DNA from: Cucumis sativus
Lineage: Eukaryota > Streptophyta > Magnoliopsida > Cucurbitales > Cucurbitaceae
Length of the DNA: 64,000 nt
Assembly: GCF_000004075.3 (NCBI RefSeq)
Contig: NC_026660.2
Span: forward strand, 22,261,498 to 22,325,497
Direction of reading: 5' to 3'
A program made the position numbers and the translations under genes. The notes beneath the pieces were generated by a model. It ran no database searches. It was not told where the DNA came from and saw only the letters and a list, made by a program, of their open reading frames with translations. Below, in pieces: positions 1-13,039 of this stretch. How positions within the stretch are numbered: the stretch's first letter is position 1; each line of letters begins with the position of its first letter.

Positions 1-2276
1 ACATTCTGGTGGATTTGATCTAATCCTCGGTGCTGATATCTATATCCTGATTCTTTCTTCTTCATTTTTCTCATGAAACGTAAAATTGACAATCAGTTTT
101 GGTGTTAAACAGCAGAGATATAGAATGATCCTAAGGTTCTAAAGCTCACCAAAAATTCCTGCCTTTGCTAATTGGTAAAATGAAAAATGTGAGGGCAATC
201 ATGTTTACATATCCTAACCTCCTAGGAAGTAGCAATACTGATAGGGTATGATGGTTTTACTTTTCATATCGTAATCAAATTGTGTTTCCACATATGGAAG
301 CAATTGCCTGCCACATTAGGTCAGACAATTGGTTTTCTTCTATTTTAATTCTTTTACTCCCTTCACATAAACTAGCTTTTCTTTCCCTCATTTCTACTTT
401 TGTATTGAATATTTTATCAGGGCTAAGAATTTCCGTGCAGATATAGAATAGCAGAAGAAGTGAAAGTAAAACTCTTAGCTGTTTGGTTTCACTAATTTTT
501 TTCTACTTTTTCTCTAATTGATAGCATCTACCAAATATAAAGAATATAAGAACAAAGCAGCTTCGAATATGTTTTTAGCTAGCTCAAGTTGTCTCTTAGC
601 TTTACTAAATTTTAACCGAGAAGACAAAAGAAGAGGCTAACACTTCCTCACTCGGTTTTAGGCAAGAATGAAGCAACGAGCATGCAAATATGGTATAGGT
701 TGTTTGTACAGGAAATGTTGCACTTTTTGTCTCTAAGGAACCTTGACAGTTATTAAGCTTTCAACAATCAAGTGTACCTTTGCTTTTCAAAACGGCTGAG
801 CGGCTCCTCCAAGTAAGAGGAAGAGGAAAATGCAAATTCATTCTAGCATATGTATCCCGAGCTAGGAGGTGAGTTGCTCTTTGGCTTTGTGCTATTATTA
901 TCATTTTATGTTTCCAGTATCTGAAGAAACCTCTCAACTTTTTACTTTGTTGACAAAGTTAGAAATAGGAATATTCTGTTCCTTTACCATTTTACTGAAT
1001 AATCTCTCTGCATCTATATAGAATTTGTCTGTTTTGTGATAAAGACCACAACATAAATTGATATGGATTTCCAGAAGGTTCTCTAGACAGTAAGAACCTT
1101 AGAAATTTAGTCAAGGACCATAGGATGTCATTCTCCAAAGTATAACATCAAAATTTAGCTTAGGCTTCATAATTCCTTCCTCTTCTACCCTTCTGTATTT
1201 CTTCTCATCTTCCTGGTTTTGTGTTTGGAATGAGCACCTTTCATTTCACGACTTCGGCCCATTTGTTTCTTAAAAATTAATTCTATTTGCTTTCATTTTA
1301 ACAATTATTTGCATATTTATTATGTGAAAGACTTAAATCCTTCGCCAAATTCCAAATTCCAAAAACAATCGGTAAGGGTGGAATTGATATTTATAGGCTA
1401 AATTTTTTTAAAAAACAGAAACGAGCCTCTTTATTAATGATAATAAATGAGATCAATGCTCAAATCAAAGTAAAAGTAATATACTAAGAGAAAAAGGAGA
1501 AAAAGTACTAAAAGGACAATCAAAATGACAACACAAACAAGCCAAAATCCTCTATAACTCAAACAAAAATGGAGAAATAACTACCAAGCAAAATATTACT
1601 TTTTTAATGAGAAGCCACAAAATCGATCTTGAGCCCGAGAAGACTTGCTAACAATTTTCAAACCAACAAATTGTGAAATAACATTAAATTCTTTGACAAG
1701 AGGAAACCATTCTTGCACACAACAAGAAATAATGAAGCAAACAACCAACTCACTAAACTGCCAGAAACAAAATTTTGAAGCAGGAACAAAAAGAAATCTA
1801 CTTTCAAGTACTCAGCCAAAAAATTATCCTACATTCTTTAACAAAAAACTTCAAATGTTTTGGAACTTCACAAACATGAGGATTCTGCTATTTGTAAGCT
1901 TAATTCTCAAAAACTAAAAACTAAATGGTTACAAAACAAGATCTCAACAATTTTCACCTTTTTTCTCGTGTATCATTGGTATTCCATGGATTTTGAGCAA
2001 TTTTTCTTTAGTGATACAATCAATAAGAGGAAACCACTATCACAAATGCATGTTTGTTTAGTGATACAATCAATAAGAGGAGACTCTACTACTACTACAA
2101 ATGCTAGTTTGTGTTCTATTTACTAAAAGTTGTTTCTCATGCATTTACTTTATAGCATGGATACACTGATACTTGATGAAGCTTCTCGGCATGGGATGCG
2201 AATGATTGAAGTAGATGGAACACGATCTGTGGTTGGGAATCTTCAAGGAGTCATCTATGAGATTACCCTTAATTAG
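1..2276 (+). CDS. Methyltransferase-like gene, C-terminal pieces only (partial or degraded)
   Basis: Two separated coding-like pieces lie on the plus strand. Bases 2-55 translate to a segment containing FDLILGADIYIL, which resembles strand beta-4 of METTL21-type class I SAM-dependent methyltransferases. A candidate last exon follows an acceptor at 2154-2155 and runs 2156-2276. It encodes MDTLILDEASRHGMRMIEVD, then a stretch containing VVGNLQGVIYEITLN and a TAG stop, which fits the final beta strands of the same fold. I could not find the roughly 60-70 codons expected between them, nor a GT donor right after the first piece, which runs into a TGA. The gene may be broken, or its middle exons may be unrecognised. 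The 5' part lies outside the window. The assignment is inference from short motifs. Confidence 0.35.
2007..2080. repeat. Short direct repeat, 24 bp, two copies 50 bp apart
   Basis: The 24-base unit beginning TTTAGTGATACAATC occurs at 2007-2030 and again at 2057-2080. The flanks after each copy are also similar (AAATGCATGTTTG against AAATGCTAGTTTG). This suggests a degenerate tandem duplication with a period of about 50 bp, just upstream of the candidate methyltransferase exon. Confidence 0.8.
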
Positions 2277-3555
2277 ATGCTTTGGACATAACTGCAAGAT
2301 TTTTTACTACCAAAAGAACCATTTTTTTTGTTGGGAAAGGATGACATATGGCCTTAAATTTATTAGACTTGATGTGTTTATCTTTTTTACTTCAAGGCTG
2401 GATGGCGCAAATTTTATTGGAAGATGTCAGGCCAATGAAGGAGTTGGAGAAGGTAAATTTGCTGTTACCTACAATTTCTTGTCAAAATTCATCCTCTAAT
2501 TTAATAGCTCTCTATTTTCTTCTCCAACTTTTTGATTTTGAAATTTCAAAAGCATAAATTTTTCTATGGCTCATATCAATTTCAAAATTTTAATCAATCA
2601 CACCATGGATATGACAATCTACTTTTGTTTATAGGTTTCCCATTTCTCATTCTTAAATTCAAGAAGATGAAATGTTTTTGGTAAGTGGTGACTTTTTCTT
2701 TATTAAATGAAACGTGCTTGGTAAGTGGTAACTTGATTTATTTTTGGGTGGAACTACAGTTCATGAAATTTCATGTTTGTTTGAAAGATTTTTAACAATT
2801 ATGTATTTGATTATTTTTTATTTTGTGTCCAATACATTTTTTAAGGATTTTTAAAAAATGTTCTATTTTTTTTTATCATTTTCTTGGTTGTCTAATATAT
2901 TTGATTTTTTAAAAAAAACTTATTAGCTAACTTTCAATATTTTGTTTAATAGGTCCACGAAAAAAAAAGTTCGAAACCTTTATTATTTTTGCTTTACAAC
3001 TTTATAGTTTTTTTTTTAAATCTTAATGATTTCAAGTGTTAAAAGAGAGAATATGCATTTGCCATGTTTTGTTCTATTCCTTGTCCTCGACTAAGGAGTC
3101 TCATTTGAACTGCGAAAAAAAAATCCTTTTAAGGAGGTTTTGTTATATTTACAATTTTTTAAAAATCTTATATACTTAATTATTATTTTCAAATTACCAT
3201 CCATTACAATTATCCAAAAGAAAACTAACACAACCCAAAATCGTTTTCTGCATACAAAAAATATAGTTAAGTTATGTCAATCTCTAATAATACAAAGGTT
3301 TCTAATCTACAACAATTTCATTTCGTTACCGAGTTACTAATGCTACAAGGCTCATTTCTAATTTAGCAACATGATCGAATGGTTAGTTAACCTTAATCAA
3401 AATAATCAAAAAGCAAATGAACTCATCAAATGTGGAATATACACTCTCTCACCCATCACTTGCATTCACTCTATTCAATGCCAAACCTTGACCTGAATTC
3501 ATTGGAAGAATCGAATCAGGACAATCTGCCATACCAACCAAAGCTATCGACTCCT
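2277..3555. other. Intergenic, AT-rich, no supported gene
   Basis: This stretch separates the methyltransferase-like 3' end from the convergent MOC1 gene. It contains long T and A runs (for example around 2860-2880 and 3005-3020). The small ORFs have no recognisable domains. A segment at 2398-2457 looks mildly coding and is followed by a GT, but I could not place it in any family. Confidence 0.6.
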
Positions 3556-6500
3556 CTAAGTCAATGGTGTTTTCGAATTCAACTTCAAGCCTTTTCCATA
3601 AGCAGCAATGAGTAAAGCATCAGCCCTCCCTGCAAACACGAGGAAAGGCACAAATGTTTTTAAGGGATACATGAAAGAATAATTTTTCATTATATCACAC
3701 CCAACTCTGTTTTCTTCTTGTTAATGAAATGAAGATGCAAATCTTGGAAGAAGCTTATGGGTTTTAGTACATTTACAAGAATTTTACAACTCCTCCAAGT
3801 GGTGAAAAACCATAACAAAATAAGTGTTTGTTTCACTTAGAGCTTCATCATTGCCCTCAACCTAACTTTGTAGAGATGAGTTAAAAGAACGAGTCTTTCA
3901 TTTCTAAAATGTCATCAAAATGAGCATAGAACTTAATCATAAAGGTCAAGAGTTTCGACTCTTTCACCCAATATTTTGTTTTAAAAGAAATGCTAAATTT
4001 ATGTATGTTACGTGAGATATGATATCTATCCAACTTCTTGTCCAAATATAAAAATTGAAAATTAACGAACTTTTGAAACATACAGCATACAAAATACGTA
4101 ATAAAATACCGTGATCTTTTTTCCTCTTCAAGAGTGGGGTTAGAGATGGAAATAATTCAGATGCAATCCTCCGACTGTCATCCTACAATGAAAATATTCA
4201 AAATAAAATTAGTATAAGAAAGAATACTTCTAGATAACAAAATATACAATAGAGCAGACAATAATAGCAGAAAGCAGGACGAACCAACAATTCGTTGGTA
4301 AACTAATAAAGTATAGAGTTCACATTTAGTCAGTATCCTTTGGCTTTAACTTCTAGTATTAATCCATCACTTTCTAAAACATTAATTCCAATAAGAGTTG
4401 GTATACAAGAAGACAGGGTAGATTTAAGGGCTCGAGCTCTCCTTAACTTTATGTTATTTATATAATATATATATAAAAAACTGAAAAAACACCAATACAA
4501 AACGTTTGTCCAGTGGTAAGACTATCTCTTGATTCCCACTAGACATAGGTTCAATTTTTTCTTATTATTTTTATTAAACTATAAAATCCCCTGTCAATAA
4601 ATTTTATGGATCGCCACGGCTAGAAAAGGCTGTAACCGTGTGAGAGGTGGTACGAGTATAATTCTTCACATATCAGCAAAAGTCAAGTTTTTTAAAACTA
4701 AACAGAAATATAACCATTATTGAGATAAATGGCTGCTCTGTTTTTAGTTCTGGGAGGAATCTGTTATCCCTCAGCTATTTCTGTCTTATAAATATGTTTG
4801 TGGCATAAGACGATTGGAAGTCCTTTCCCCTTGTTCAGAATGAAACATGGGATGGTAGTTAAAGAACATAAAATCATTAAATTAACGCGGATTTTAGCCA
4901 CTAATATATGTTCTATAACAAACTTTTTTATTTTGTTTAGATACTTGCAAGTGTTTGAACCAGCTTAGCTCACCTTAACTAAGCTCACAAGACAACTTGT
5001 CTAACCCTACAACATTTGAGTGTCAAAAAATTCATTAGATATTAAATATATATATATATACCATGAATTGAACTCATTCCCTCTTAGCCCTTTATCAAAC
5101 TCAATATTAGAGATGTTCATTTAACCTCGAGAATTGGGGAAGGAGTGGGGAGAAAATTTTCCCCGATGACTAAAGGATGGGGAACTGCTCCACTTCCCCT
5201 TCCCTGCCCCACCCTTGAACATCTCGACTTAACGCCCTTTGTTTACCACTAGGTTAACTTTTTACGTATTGGTAATGACACACTAAAGATTGAGATCAGT
5301 AATAACGATAAAGGGCTATTGAACATTATAAAGTGTTTGATCTATATGTGAATGAGACAACTACCTAGACTAGTGTTGGCAATTGGCTGAACTTACCTTA
5401 GAAGTATCCTTTCCCGATAGCTCAAATTTGTTTTTCCACGCAAGGGGTGGCACAGGAACAACAGAAAATCCTAGCCCAACTAATACGCCAATCCACAATC
5501 CATAACCAAATCCTCCACCCCACCACCCCTTCAGAGAAAGAAAATGAAATTAGTGGGGAAAAGAAATAAAAAAAAGATAATCCAAGAAATACTCCAACTA
5601 ATTATATTCCTCCTTGTAATGAAGTCTAATTAAAATCAATGGCATACCTGTTTTCCATCCTTTGGAAATGGATTTGACTGCTCCAGATATGCAGTAGTAC
5701 CTAAAAATTGGGATCATCAACTCATTAAAAACAGACCCACATGTTGTATGTTAAATGAAGAAAATAGAAGTATGCATTAAAATAGGGAGATGAAAACAAA
5801 GGGAACAAGGATATCGATACATTTTCCTACTAAACCAACATTTAAAAAAAATAAACAGCCAAATGTGTGGAACTAAAGAGCCTCGGGTGAAGAAGTTCAA
5901 CTCAATATGTTGGGTATAGCATTTCCTGTCTTTAGGTAAACTCTATGAAAATATTTGCTGGGGAAAGACAGAGAGATGAAAGGACATACCCAATTTCTTT
6001 ACCATTATTTTGGCTATAAACAGCCAAATATTCATTTTCGTTTGATCGTAGTCATCATACCCAGAAACATTTATGTCAGTTGAGAATTATACAAAACACC
6101 CAATCCCAGTACAGACATACGGTATGCAAAAGTATTCAGAGACAATAATCTACAGAAATACAATCATATTCGTACCAATGGGAGCATTAAAGCTGTGAAG
6201 AAGTTGGACAATTGACTTAGCATCTAACCGTTTCCGTTTCCTTCCACCAACTAGTATTTGCACGTGGGGAGAATCATACACCTAACAAATTGAAAAACAA
6301 AAAAGATTAAAAAGAAATCAAACTGTAATAACTATTTTTACTTTGAATTGCATCGATCATTAACAAAATAAAAAGACGAAAAAAAAAGAGGAAGAATTGT
6401 ATCGATCTTGTTTTGTACTTAGGTTTAACATTTCATCAGCACTTTAGTCTTACATTGGATGGATAAGCATCTCCCATATCTGGAAAGCTTCTAACAATGT

Positions 6501-7150
6501 AGTTATGCACTAACAGTACTACTGAAAGGGGAAAAACTTCAACCATGCTTGCAGACAAGTAAATTACAAATACGATTTCCAATTTTCCCCCCTTATCAGT
6601 CACCTACTATTTTTAATCCCTCAATCATAAAGACAAAATCAGCCAAGTATATACAACCAATAGCCAAACATGAACAACAAAGCCATATAAGAACAAACAC
6701 ATACCACTATAATCCCTAAACTTAAACAAAAGTAACAAAAAACGCGAAAACAAAACCAGCTACCTGAGCCGAAGAAATCGATTCATCGGTTCTCAAGAGC
6801 GCCACAGCACCAGAAACATCGGGATCGACGCCAATAACACATTCGGAAGCCGCATTTCGGTCAGGTGAGGAAGAATTGGAGGAGTAATCGTGACCAAGAG
6901 GAAAAGGACAGGAAAGAGAAGCCAACCAGTTGTCCTTGAGTTGAGCGTGGGCGATTGCCAATTTAGCTTTGCCGCTGCTATCTTTCCGAACGGAAGAAGA
7001 AGATATAGTAGAGATTTCAGAAGAACAAATTGAAGAGAAAGAGGAAGTACAAAGAAATCTGAAATGGTGAAGTTTGAGTTTGAGCTTCGAAGAGGGCAGA
7101 GAGTTCATGAAGGAGTTGGAGTGAGATTGCAAGGGAAGCCCTTCCATCAA
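3556..7150 (-). CDS. MOC1: Holliday junction resolvase MOC1, chloroplastic
   Basis: MOC1 cuts four-way DNA junctions so that chloroplast nucleoids can segregate. The gene has six exons on the minus strand: 7150-6764, 6281-6176, 5700-5648, 5528-5397, 4182-4110 and 3629-3556. All have GT-AG borders, and they sum to 825 nt (274 residues plus stop). Residues 1 to about 100 are Ser-rich and basic, as in a plastid transit peptide. The RuvC/RNase H-like fold then begins with [11 protein letters not shown] (Asp109, Asp111). Exon 3 carries [15 protein letters not shown], exon 4 a [14 protein letters not shown] stretch, and exon 5 [14 protein letters not shown]. The last exon has the [12 protein letters not shown] helix. 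These acidic positions match the metal-binding residues known in plant MOC1. Two adjacent Met codons open the frame; I took the first. Intron 4 (4183-5396) carries two repeat insertions. The family call is firm; exact borders are by eye. Confidence 0.93.
4417..4620 (+). repeat. Dispersed repeat with tRNA-like GTGGTAA box, copy 1
   Basis: This copy lies in MOC1 intron 4. It reads GGGCTCGAGCTCTCCTTAAC, then an AT tract, then CCAGTGGTAAGACTATC, an AGGTTCAA box, an ATTTTTATTAAACTATAAA tract and finally TTTATGGATCGCCAC. The same order of blocks recurs at 22076-22235 and 53863-54045. The GTGGTAAGAC and GGTTCAA boxes resemble pol III A and B boxes, which suggests a SINE-like origin. That part is inference. 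Confidence 0.6.
5110..5225. mobile_element. Small fold-back element, G/C-rich, about 116 bp
   Basis: Perfect 10-bp inverted ends GAGATGTTCA and TGAACATCTC bound a segment at 5110-5225. Inside, GGGGAAGGAGTGGGGAGAAAA on one arm faces a CCACTTCCCCTTCCCTGCCCC arm on the other, so most of the element could fold back on itself. It stands out sharply from the AT-rich intron around it. It looks like a non-autonomous MITE or fold-back element. I did not see a clear target-site duplication. Confidence 0.6.
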
Positions 7151-9545
7151 TTCAAAATTTTCACTTCCAATTACAAACGAGACGTATGTATTTATACCTA
7201 CAAAATGATTCCACCTCTAAATTTTATTATTATCGGAATCTAAAATTTGATTCTAAAAATCGTTAACAAAATTTAAAATTTAATTATATTTTATAATAAT
7301 AATTTTTTTTCATTTAACTATATTTAAAAATAATTTATTCTAAAATTTGTTATTTAGGGAAGGATAAAATAAAACTAATTTCGATATTTTGTTATTTTTA
7401 GTCTTTTTTTCCTTACCAATTTTATCTTTATAGTAAATTTTATATACACATTTATTTTGAAGAATTAAAAAAAAAAAAGTGTTATAACAAATCTAAGTTA
7501 AAGATTAATAATCTTCAACTCCATCCAAAAAAAAATGTTTCAATTTTTATAGAGGTTTAGAATAAAAGTTGAAATGAAGATTTTAAAATGAGATTTTTTG
7601 AATTTTTGTTTTTAAATAAGTAGGATGAGAGAATGGAACTTTTAAAGTCATTAAATATAGTATGTTGGTCCTTATTTTAACACATATTTTAAAAGTTCAA
7701 GTAATAAGAAGGATATGTTATAATAAACATCTACTTATTACACTAGAAATTAAACATTCGTGGAATAAACATTGTTCATATTCCTAAACTTTGAGGGTCC
7801 TTTTAATTAAAACCATAAATAAATATATGATCATATTAGTTTAAACTCTAAACTTTCGTACACAACTTTGAGGGTCCTTTTGATTAAAACCATAAATAAA
7901 TATATGATCATATTAGTTTAAACTTTAAACTTTCGTAAGTGTACGGACTCTGCTCTACATTATGATGTAAAGCTTTTAATTTTATTAACAAAAATCTAAA
8001 CTATGATAAATGAATCAATTTATATTGTTAGTTAAACTTTTTTTGAAAAATATTTCATGGATTAATTTTAATAGTATATTTTGCTAATTTGACTTTAAAA
8101 AAAAAGACTACAACCGTGGAAGAATTAATGCATGTACGATAAACATTCCAACAAGGTATAAGAACAGGCAGAGTTGGTGTTGTTGATGGCTCCTTTTGGT
8201 GGTAGCATTTATCCGATTTAATTGTCTAAAAGACTTGTTTTAGAAGTGTGGAATTACTATATTATTATTCACTTTTATTGATTTAAGGTTTTTTTCTTCT
8301 CAGTTGCACGTTTCTTCTCTACTTCCCATGACTTTCTTCTCTCTTCTCTAGCTTCTTCTCCAACATCGAGCGTCACTAATTGAGATGGACAAGGGCAATA
8401 CCAACCAAGTGAGACTAAGCGAAAGCGACACCAAACATAGAAGACTAAGAAAGATTGAGTGAGATGGACAAGACATGAAAGAGCGAGATGGAAGGAATTG
8501 CAGAAGCGTGCACACGATCTTATTTTGATAAATTTTCTCAAATTTTACGGAAGTAAAGGGTCAACCTCCTATTTAGAAAAATGGATCATACAACATTTTA
8601 TATCCAATGTTTGGGTCTTCCATCTAAAAGACTCGATTTACCCATAGATAGAGTGTTTGACAAAAGAAGTTGGAGTTGCTAATTTTGCTAAGGAAATCAC
8701 GGACTACACAACTAAAAAACATGAGAGCTATCTTTTTTATTCTTTACTTGACTTGATTGTTCTCATGTCTAAACAATATTTCAAACTTCTAAAATGTCAA
8801 AACAATAATAATAATAGCAATATTAATAAACATGATGTTAATTTCATCCGTTTTAGTAAACATGCAACATGAACATGATTAACTATGTTGATATATTTTG
8901 TTGGAATCAATGATATATGATCATTCATGTAGAGTTTGTATGGCTCTATGAATGAATATGCTTTCTTCGTAATTAACTAACTTGAACAAGAGAGCTTCAT
9001 AAGCAATTCTCTCTCATGAAATTTTCTCCAATTTTAGTCTTTAAAGTTTAGAAAGAGACCTTACTTCCGTAACCAAGCTAATATGTTATGTTCCGAATCA
9101 AGAATCGAAGTCTAATGAATTTCATAACAGAGTTGCAATCAGTCAACTCAAGACTGCAGTGAATGCATTAAACTAAGTCTGGTATTATTCCTGTAGAACA
9201 TATTCTAAATGGGAAGGTTGTTTTAATAATTTATTTGGAACGGAAAATAATGTTATAGGCTTTGTCTTAGTCTTCATTCAGCAAATAGAATAATGGAAAA
9301 GGCAGAAAATCCGGATGATTTGACAACATATGAACATGATGAACTCGCAATTTGCTCCTCTTTTTCTATTCCATAATTTCATCTCTAAAGATTAGCTTCG
9401 AAGAAGAGAACTCAATTTCTTCACAAACATCACAATTTCATCCTTCAATTCTGGACAAATTCCTCTACACTCAATCTCTTCTCTAAGCTACCCACTCATT
9501 CTCCTTTAAAACACTTTCCATCCAAAACCTTATCATTTCTGCCAA
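7151..9545. other. Intergenic between divergent MOC1 and DUF1645-like gene
   Basis: This is about 2.4 kb of shared upstream DNA for two divergently transcribed genes. It holds long A/T runs and a 77-bp tandem duplication (7787-7937). ORFs at 8275-8872 have no recognisable domain and low-complexity composition, so I do not call them genes. A CT-rich leader-like stretch precedes the DUF1645-like start (about 9400-9540). Confidence 0.6.
7787..7937. repeat. 77-bp tandem duplication, two near-identical copies
   Basis: Copy 1 (7787-7863) and copy 2 (7864-7937) both start AACTTTGAGGGTCCTTTT and end at CTTTCGTA. They differ at only a few bases, so the duplication appears recent. Confidence 0.9.
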
Positions 9546-10370
9546 ATGAAAATGCAGATCAAGAACATCGAATTTCATAGTGTTCCATCAAGTCCAAAGC
9601 AGTGTAAGTCTCCGATTGGACATTCACGTCCGAATTCTACCCTAGACGAGTTTGAATTCGGAACTAGCTGCCGTTTCAATCTCAACGATGTCGATTTCGA
9701 TCTAGAGGATCGAAAAGAGCAACAAAACAAGAAAAGAATGCAATTCGAAGATGAATCTTTACCTGTAATGGCGTTTGCCGATGAATTATTTTCAGACGGA
9801 AAGGTTCTTCCTCTTCCTCCTCGGCTCAAAATCCCTCCGTCTCATGAACGTCTAAACGAAAATCGCAGCGGCAAAAGCTCCACCGTGTCGTCGCCTCGAT
9901 CGCCAGTCTCGGCGCTCAAAATCAAATTTGTTCATCAGAATCTATGGAACGATGAATTTGATCCTTTCTTGGTAGCCTTACAGAGTGTGAAGAAAGACGG
10001 AGCGGGAAAAGCGCAAGCAAACAGAGATGGGTCGGATTTGGCCCATTCATCATTTACACCTAGGCCGAATAACTCATCAGAACAAATGATGGGCCTTATA
10101 TTATCCCATAGGCAGCCCAATTCAAAAAATGGGGCAATAGAAAGCCCAAAAATGTTCCTTGAGCCCAAGGGATTGGCATTTGCAAGGGCAGTTGCGAATA
10201 TGGATCTTGAAACCGGAACGGGGTTCAACAGGTTAACAATGTCAGGGCCCATTATGAAGTCGAACGGGAACCGCAAAGATCGCAGACGGTTTTCTACATG
10301 GAAGAGAAATAAGCTAAGGAAAGTTTTATCCTTGTTTGGGAAACTCGGCCTTAAGTTCGCGAGATCCTAA
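9546..10370 (+). CDS. DUF1645-like plant protein of unknown function
   Basis: This is a single-exon gene of 274 residues. It resembles the plant DUF1645 family, whose biochemical role is not established; a rice member has been linked to stress tolerance and grain length. Visible family-like features are an acidic N-terminal part, FADELFSDGKVLPLPPRL (about residues 77-94), a Ser/Pro-rich linker, WNDEFDPFLVAL (about 134-145), and a strongly basic C-terminal tail after residue 245 (KDRRRFSTWKRNKLRK). There is no signal peptide or membrane segment. The basic tail could direct the protein to the nucleus or to acidic membranes; that is inference. The first in-frame Met (9546) follows a CT-rich leader, and a second Met lies two codons downstream. 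The family call is moderately sure, and function is unknown. Confidence 0.75.
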   Translation: MKMQIKNIEFHSVPSSPKQCKSPIGHSRPNSTLDEFEFGTSCRFNLNDVDFDLEDRKEQQNKKRMQFEDESLPVMAFADELFSDGKVLPLPPRLKIPPSHERLNENRSGKSSTVSSPRSPVSALKIKFVHQNLWNDEFDPFLVALQSVKKDGAGKAQANRDGSDLAHSSFTPRPNNSSEQMMGLILSHRQPNSKNGAIESPKMFLEPKGLAFARAVANMDLETGTGFNRLTMSGPIMKSNGNRKDRRRFSTWKRNKLRKVLSLFGKLGLKFARS

Positions 10371-11731
10371 TTTCACACACATAACTATTACTATACAAAG
10401 TTTGTTTAAATCTTGAAATAATTATTATAAATTTAAACGAAATGGTTATTAGTGACCATAATGGTCATGGTAAGTTTCATTTGGTTACTTTTATTTTTCT
10501 TTTGAAGTATGAGGAAGAAACTAACTCTACAAACATAAGAAAAATCCATTCTGATTTCAAAAGACACGTCACTTTTTAGGGGTGACCATTAGTCAATTAA
10601 TGGTCTTCTGACCAAAACTAATATCGAACTGACTATGGTAAGTTTGAAGGAGTACAAAATTGATCATTTGAACGGTTTATGTCAATTAAATTTTTGGATT
10701 TTTTTCAAATAGACACCAATCAAATCTCTCCTATTCAATTGATTTTGTTTTTTAGTCTATCGTGCTCAATTCTACCATTTTTAATTAATAAATGAAAATA
10801 TTATCTTGTCGCTTTATTGTAATGTCATTTTTATGGTGGTCACAGCCGAAAAGGATTCTATATAAACCAATTATTATCCAAGCATTCTCTTGACTTTTTG
10901 AGCTATATTTCAAGTGCATCATCTAATCATTTAGTGGTTCAAGTCAAATATTAATAAAAATCATTTGAAACTCATATGCTAGTTTCTATTATTACTAAGC
11001 TAACCTAGATCAAGTCATAGAATTTTGATATTATTGATCGATTTATGCATATATTCTTAATGTCGAGAGGCTAGATTTCACTGCATTATGATGAGCAATC
11101 ATAAGAATGAATCTTAGCATATGTTGTTATTTTTATTTCAAAAAAGCATATGATTTTGTAGCCCTTAAATCTTCCTTTCATCAGCTTGAACTATATAGAG
11201 AGAGAGAAAGAGAGAGAAAGAGAGATTAAATGATGTCAGTCATATGACTGGGAAAGCTACAATATTCCTTCAAAATTCTCCCATGACAACAACAAAAAGG
11301 AAGAAATAGACTCTCAACTACTTCAAACTTTGTAGTATAATATCATGGGTTCTTTTCTTTGTGCAACACATCAATTTACAGGCCATCATCAGTGGGAAGC
11401 AATTTTTACTAAGGACCACAAATCACATTAAAGTGATGAGATTCCCACCATAAAAGAACAAGAAATAAAATAACATTTAAAGCAATAGGTTAGAATATCA
11501 AAGTGAGCAAAAAAGAAAAGAAAAGGAGAGTAGACAGCCTATGGTCTTCATATTAATGAATCTAAACAGAAGCCTATATCTTTTTGCTGTTTCTAAAAAT
11601 CACTTTTCATATAGTGGAAACAGAATAATTAGTTTATACAAATGGAAGAAGCATAGGCTTCCTTCAAGTTCAAGAGGTATAAACTATAAAGAACCACCCA
11701 GCTCCCTAGACTTTATCTCTTAAGTACCTAC
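10371..11731. other. Intergenic between convergent genes; palindromes and GA repeat
   Basis: This stretch separates the 3' ends of the DUF1645-like and F-box genes. It contains a GACCATAATGGTC palindrome near 10454-10466 and a GACCATTA...TAATGGTC inverted repeat near 10585-10606, each followed by a similar ATGGTAAGTTT. A GA-rich simple repeat lies near 11195-11227. The ORF at 11541-11723 has no recognisable features and probably overlaps the F-box 3' untranslated region on the other strand. Confidence 0.6.
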
Positions 11732-13039
11732 CTACTCCAAGATATCTGTAGGCCAAAGTTGTTTCCACATTGAAATTTCTTCGTTGGAATAAAGCTTTCT
11801 GATTCCTCCGTAGAACCCATCAACCTCGTTGCCTTCCTCTCGATGGTCTTTTCGGTCAATGATCGCGAGTCTCCATCTCGAACCAGGGGTGTATTGATTG
11901 AACTCCAATACCACAGTGTCTGTGGACAAAATTTACATATAAACGACTTTTAATCTTCTACATGATAATGACAAAACCAAGTTGAACACTATGCAAGAAA
12001 AGTTTGATGATGGAAGAAATCACTAATTTGAACGACGTGTTGTCTTAAGAGGCATTCATAATCTATATCTCCACATACTTTTTCATCATTTAGGGAAGAA
12101 AATTGAACCATGTACTATTTCAACCGTTGGTCAATATTCACAACAGAAATGATGTTCTACAAATCTTGAACTGATGGGACCTAAATGGTTTTGAAGTCAT
12201 AGATTCAAACTGCAAGGCAGAGGCAACCTATTATAATATCAAACATCCTACTAGTTTTTTAATATCAACTATTGCCATAGGGTAATTGTCCCATAAAATT
12301 GATCAGATCAGAGATAGATTAGTAGCGTTTCTTTTTAAAAAGTATCAATAAAGTTAGTCATTGCTAAGAAGACAAAAAGGACTAAACGGCCATGTCAACC
12401 AAAACATGACTCAATTGGTTAAAACATTTTTTTTTTTTGGACGAAAAGGTTAGGAGTTTGAATCTCAAAACACTAAAAGGCAGTAAAATCAATATCTAGT
12501 GCTATATACATCCAGTTGAAAAGTGTGCACCATAAAAGTAAGTTCAATAATTCATTAATTTCCCAATTGTTAAGAACAACACCGACTCAAACCAATAACA
12601 GAAGGCTTGGGGAAACATTCAGTTACCTCACAGTGGTTGGCCATAAATGTTCCACTAAGACAATTCAATTGATCAGTGGTTGGACACAAGTATTCCACTC
12701 AGACAAAAGCTATAAATATGTTGGTAGAAATTATAACATACTGACAATAATGTCTAGGGGACCAATCAAATAGCATAAAAAGTTTGGTCCACATTTTAAA
12801 AATGAGATGCTTTTTGATAGGGTTCTGAAACAGCAACCCAGACAAACTGGTTCAGTCTATGCCAGTGCAAGTAAAGTCGACATTCATTTCATCCACGTTT
12901 CAAGTAATGCCTAATCTTCTAAACAGCATTCGGGTTTTGAGATTTTGCAAATAGAAAGGGTCTCCAATACTTAGACCTACAGTTATCAGAATAATTTTCT
13001 ACAAATATAAAGATTCAAATAACAAATACTTCTAAGACA

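Noticed and set aside
8275-8872. Three short frames between MOC1 and the DUF1645-like gene
   Set aside because: Low-complexity composition, overlapping on both strands, no recognisable domain or splice partners.
12404-12475. Possible functional tRNA gene
   Set aside because: Only the two internal box-like parts are present; no acceptor stem or anticodon arm can be drawn.
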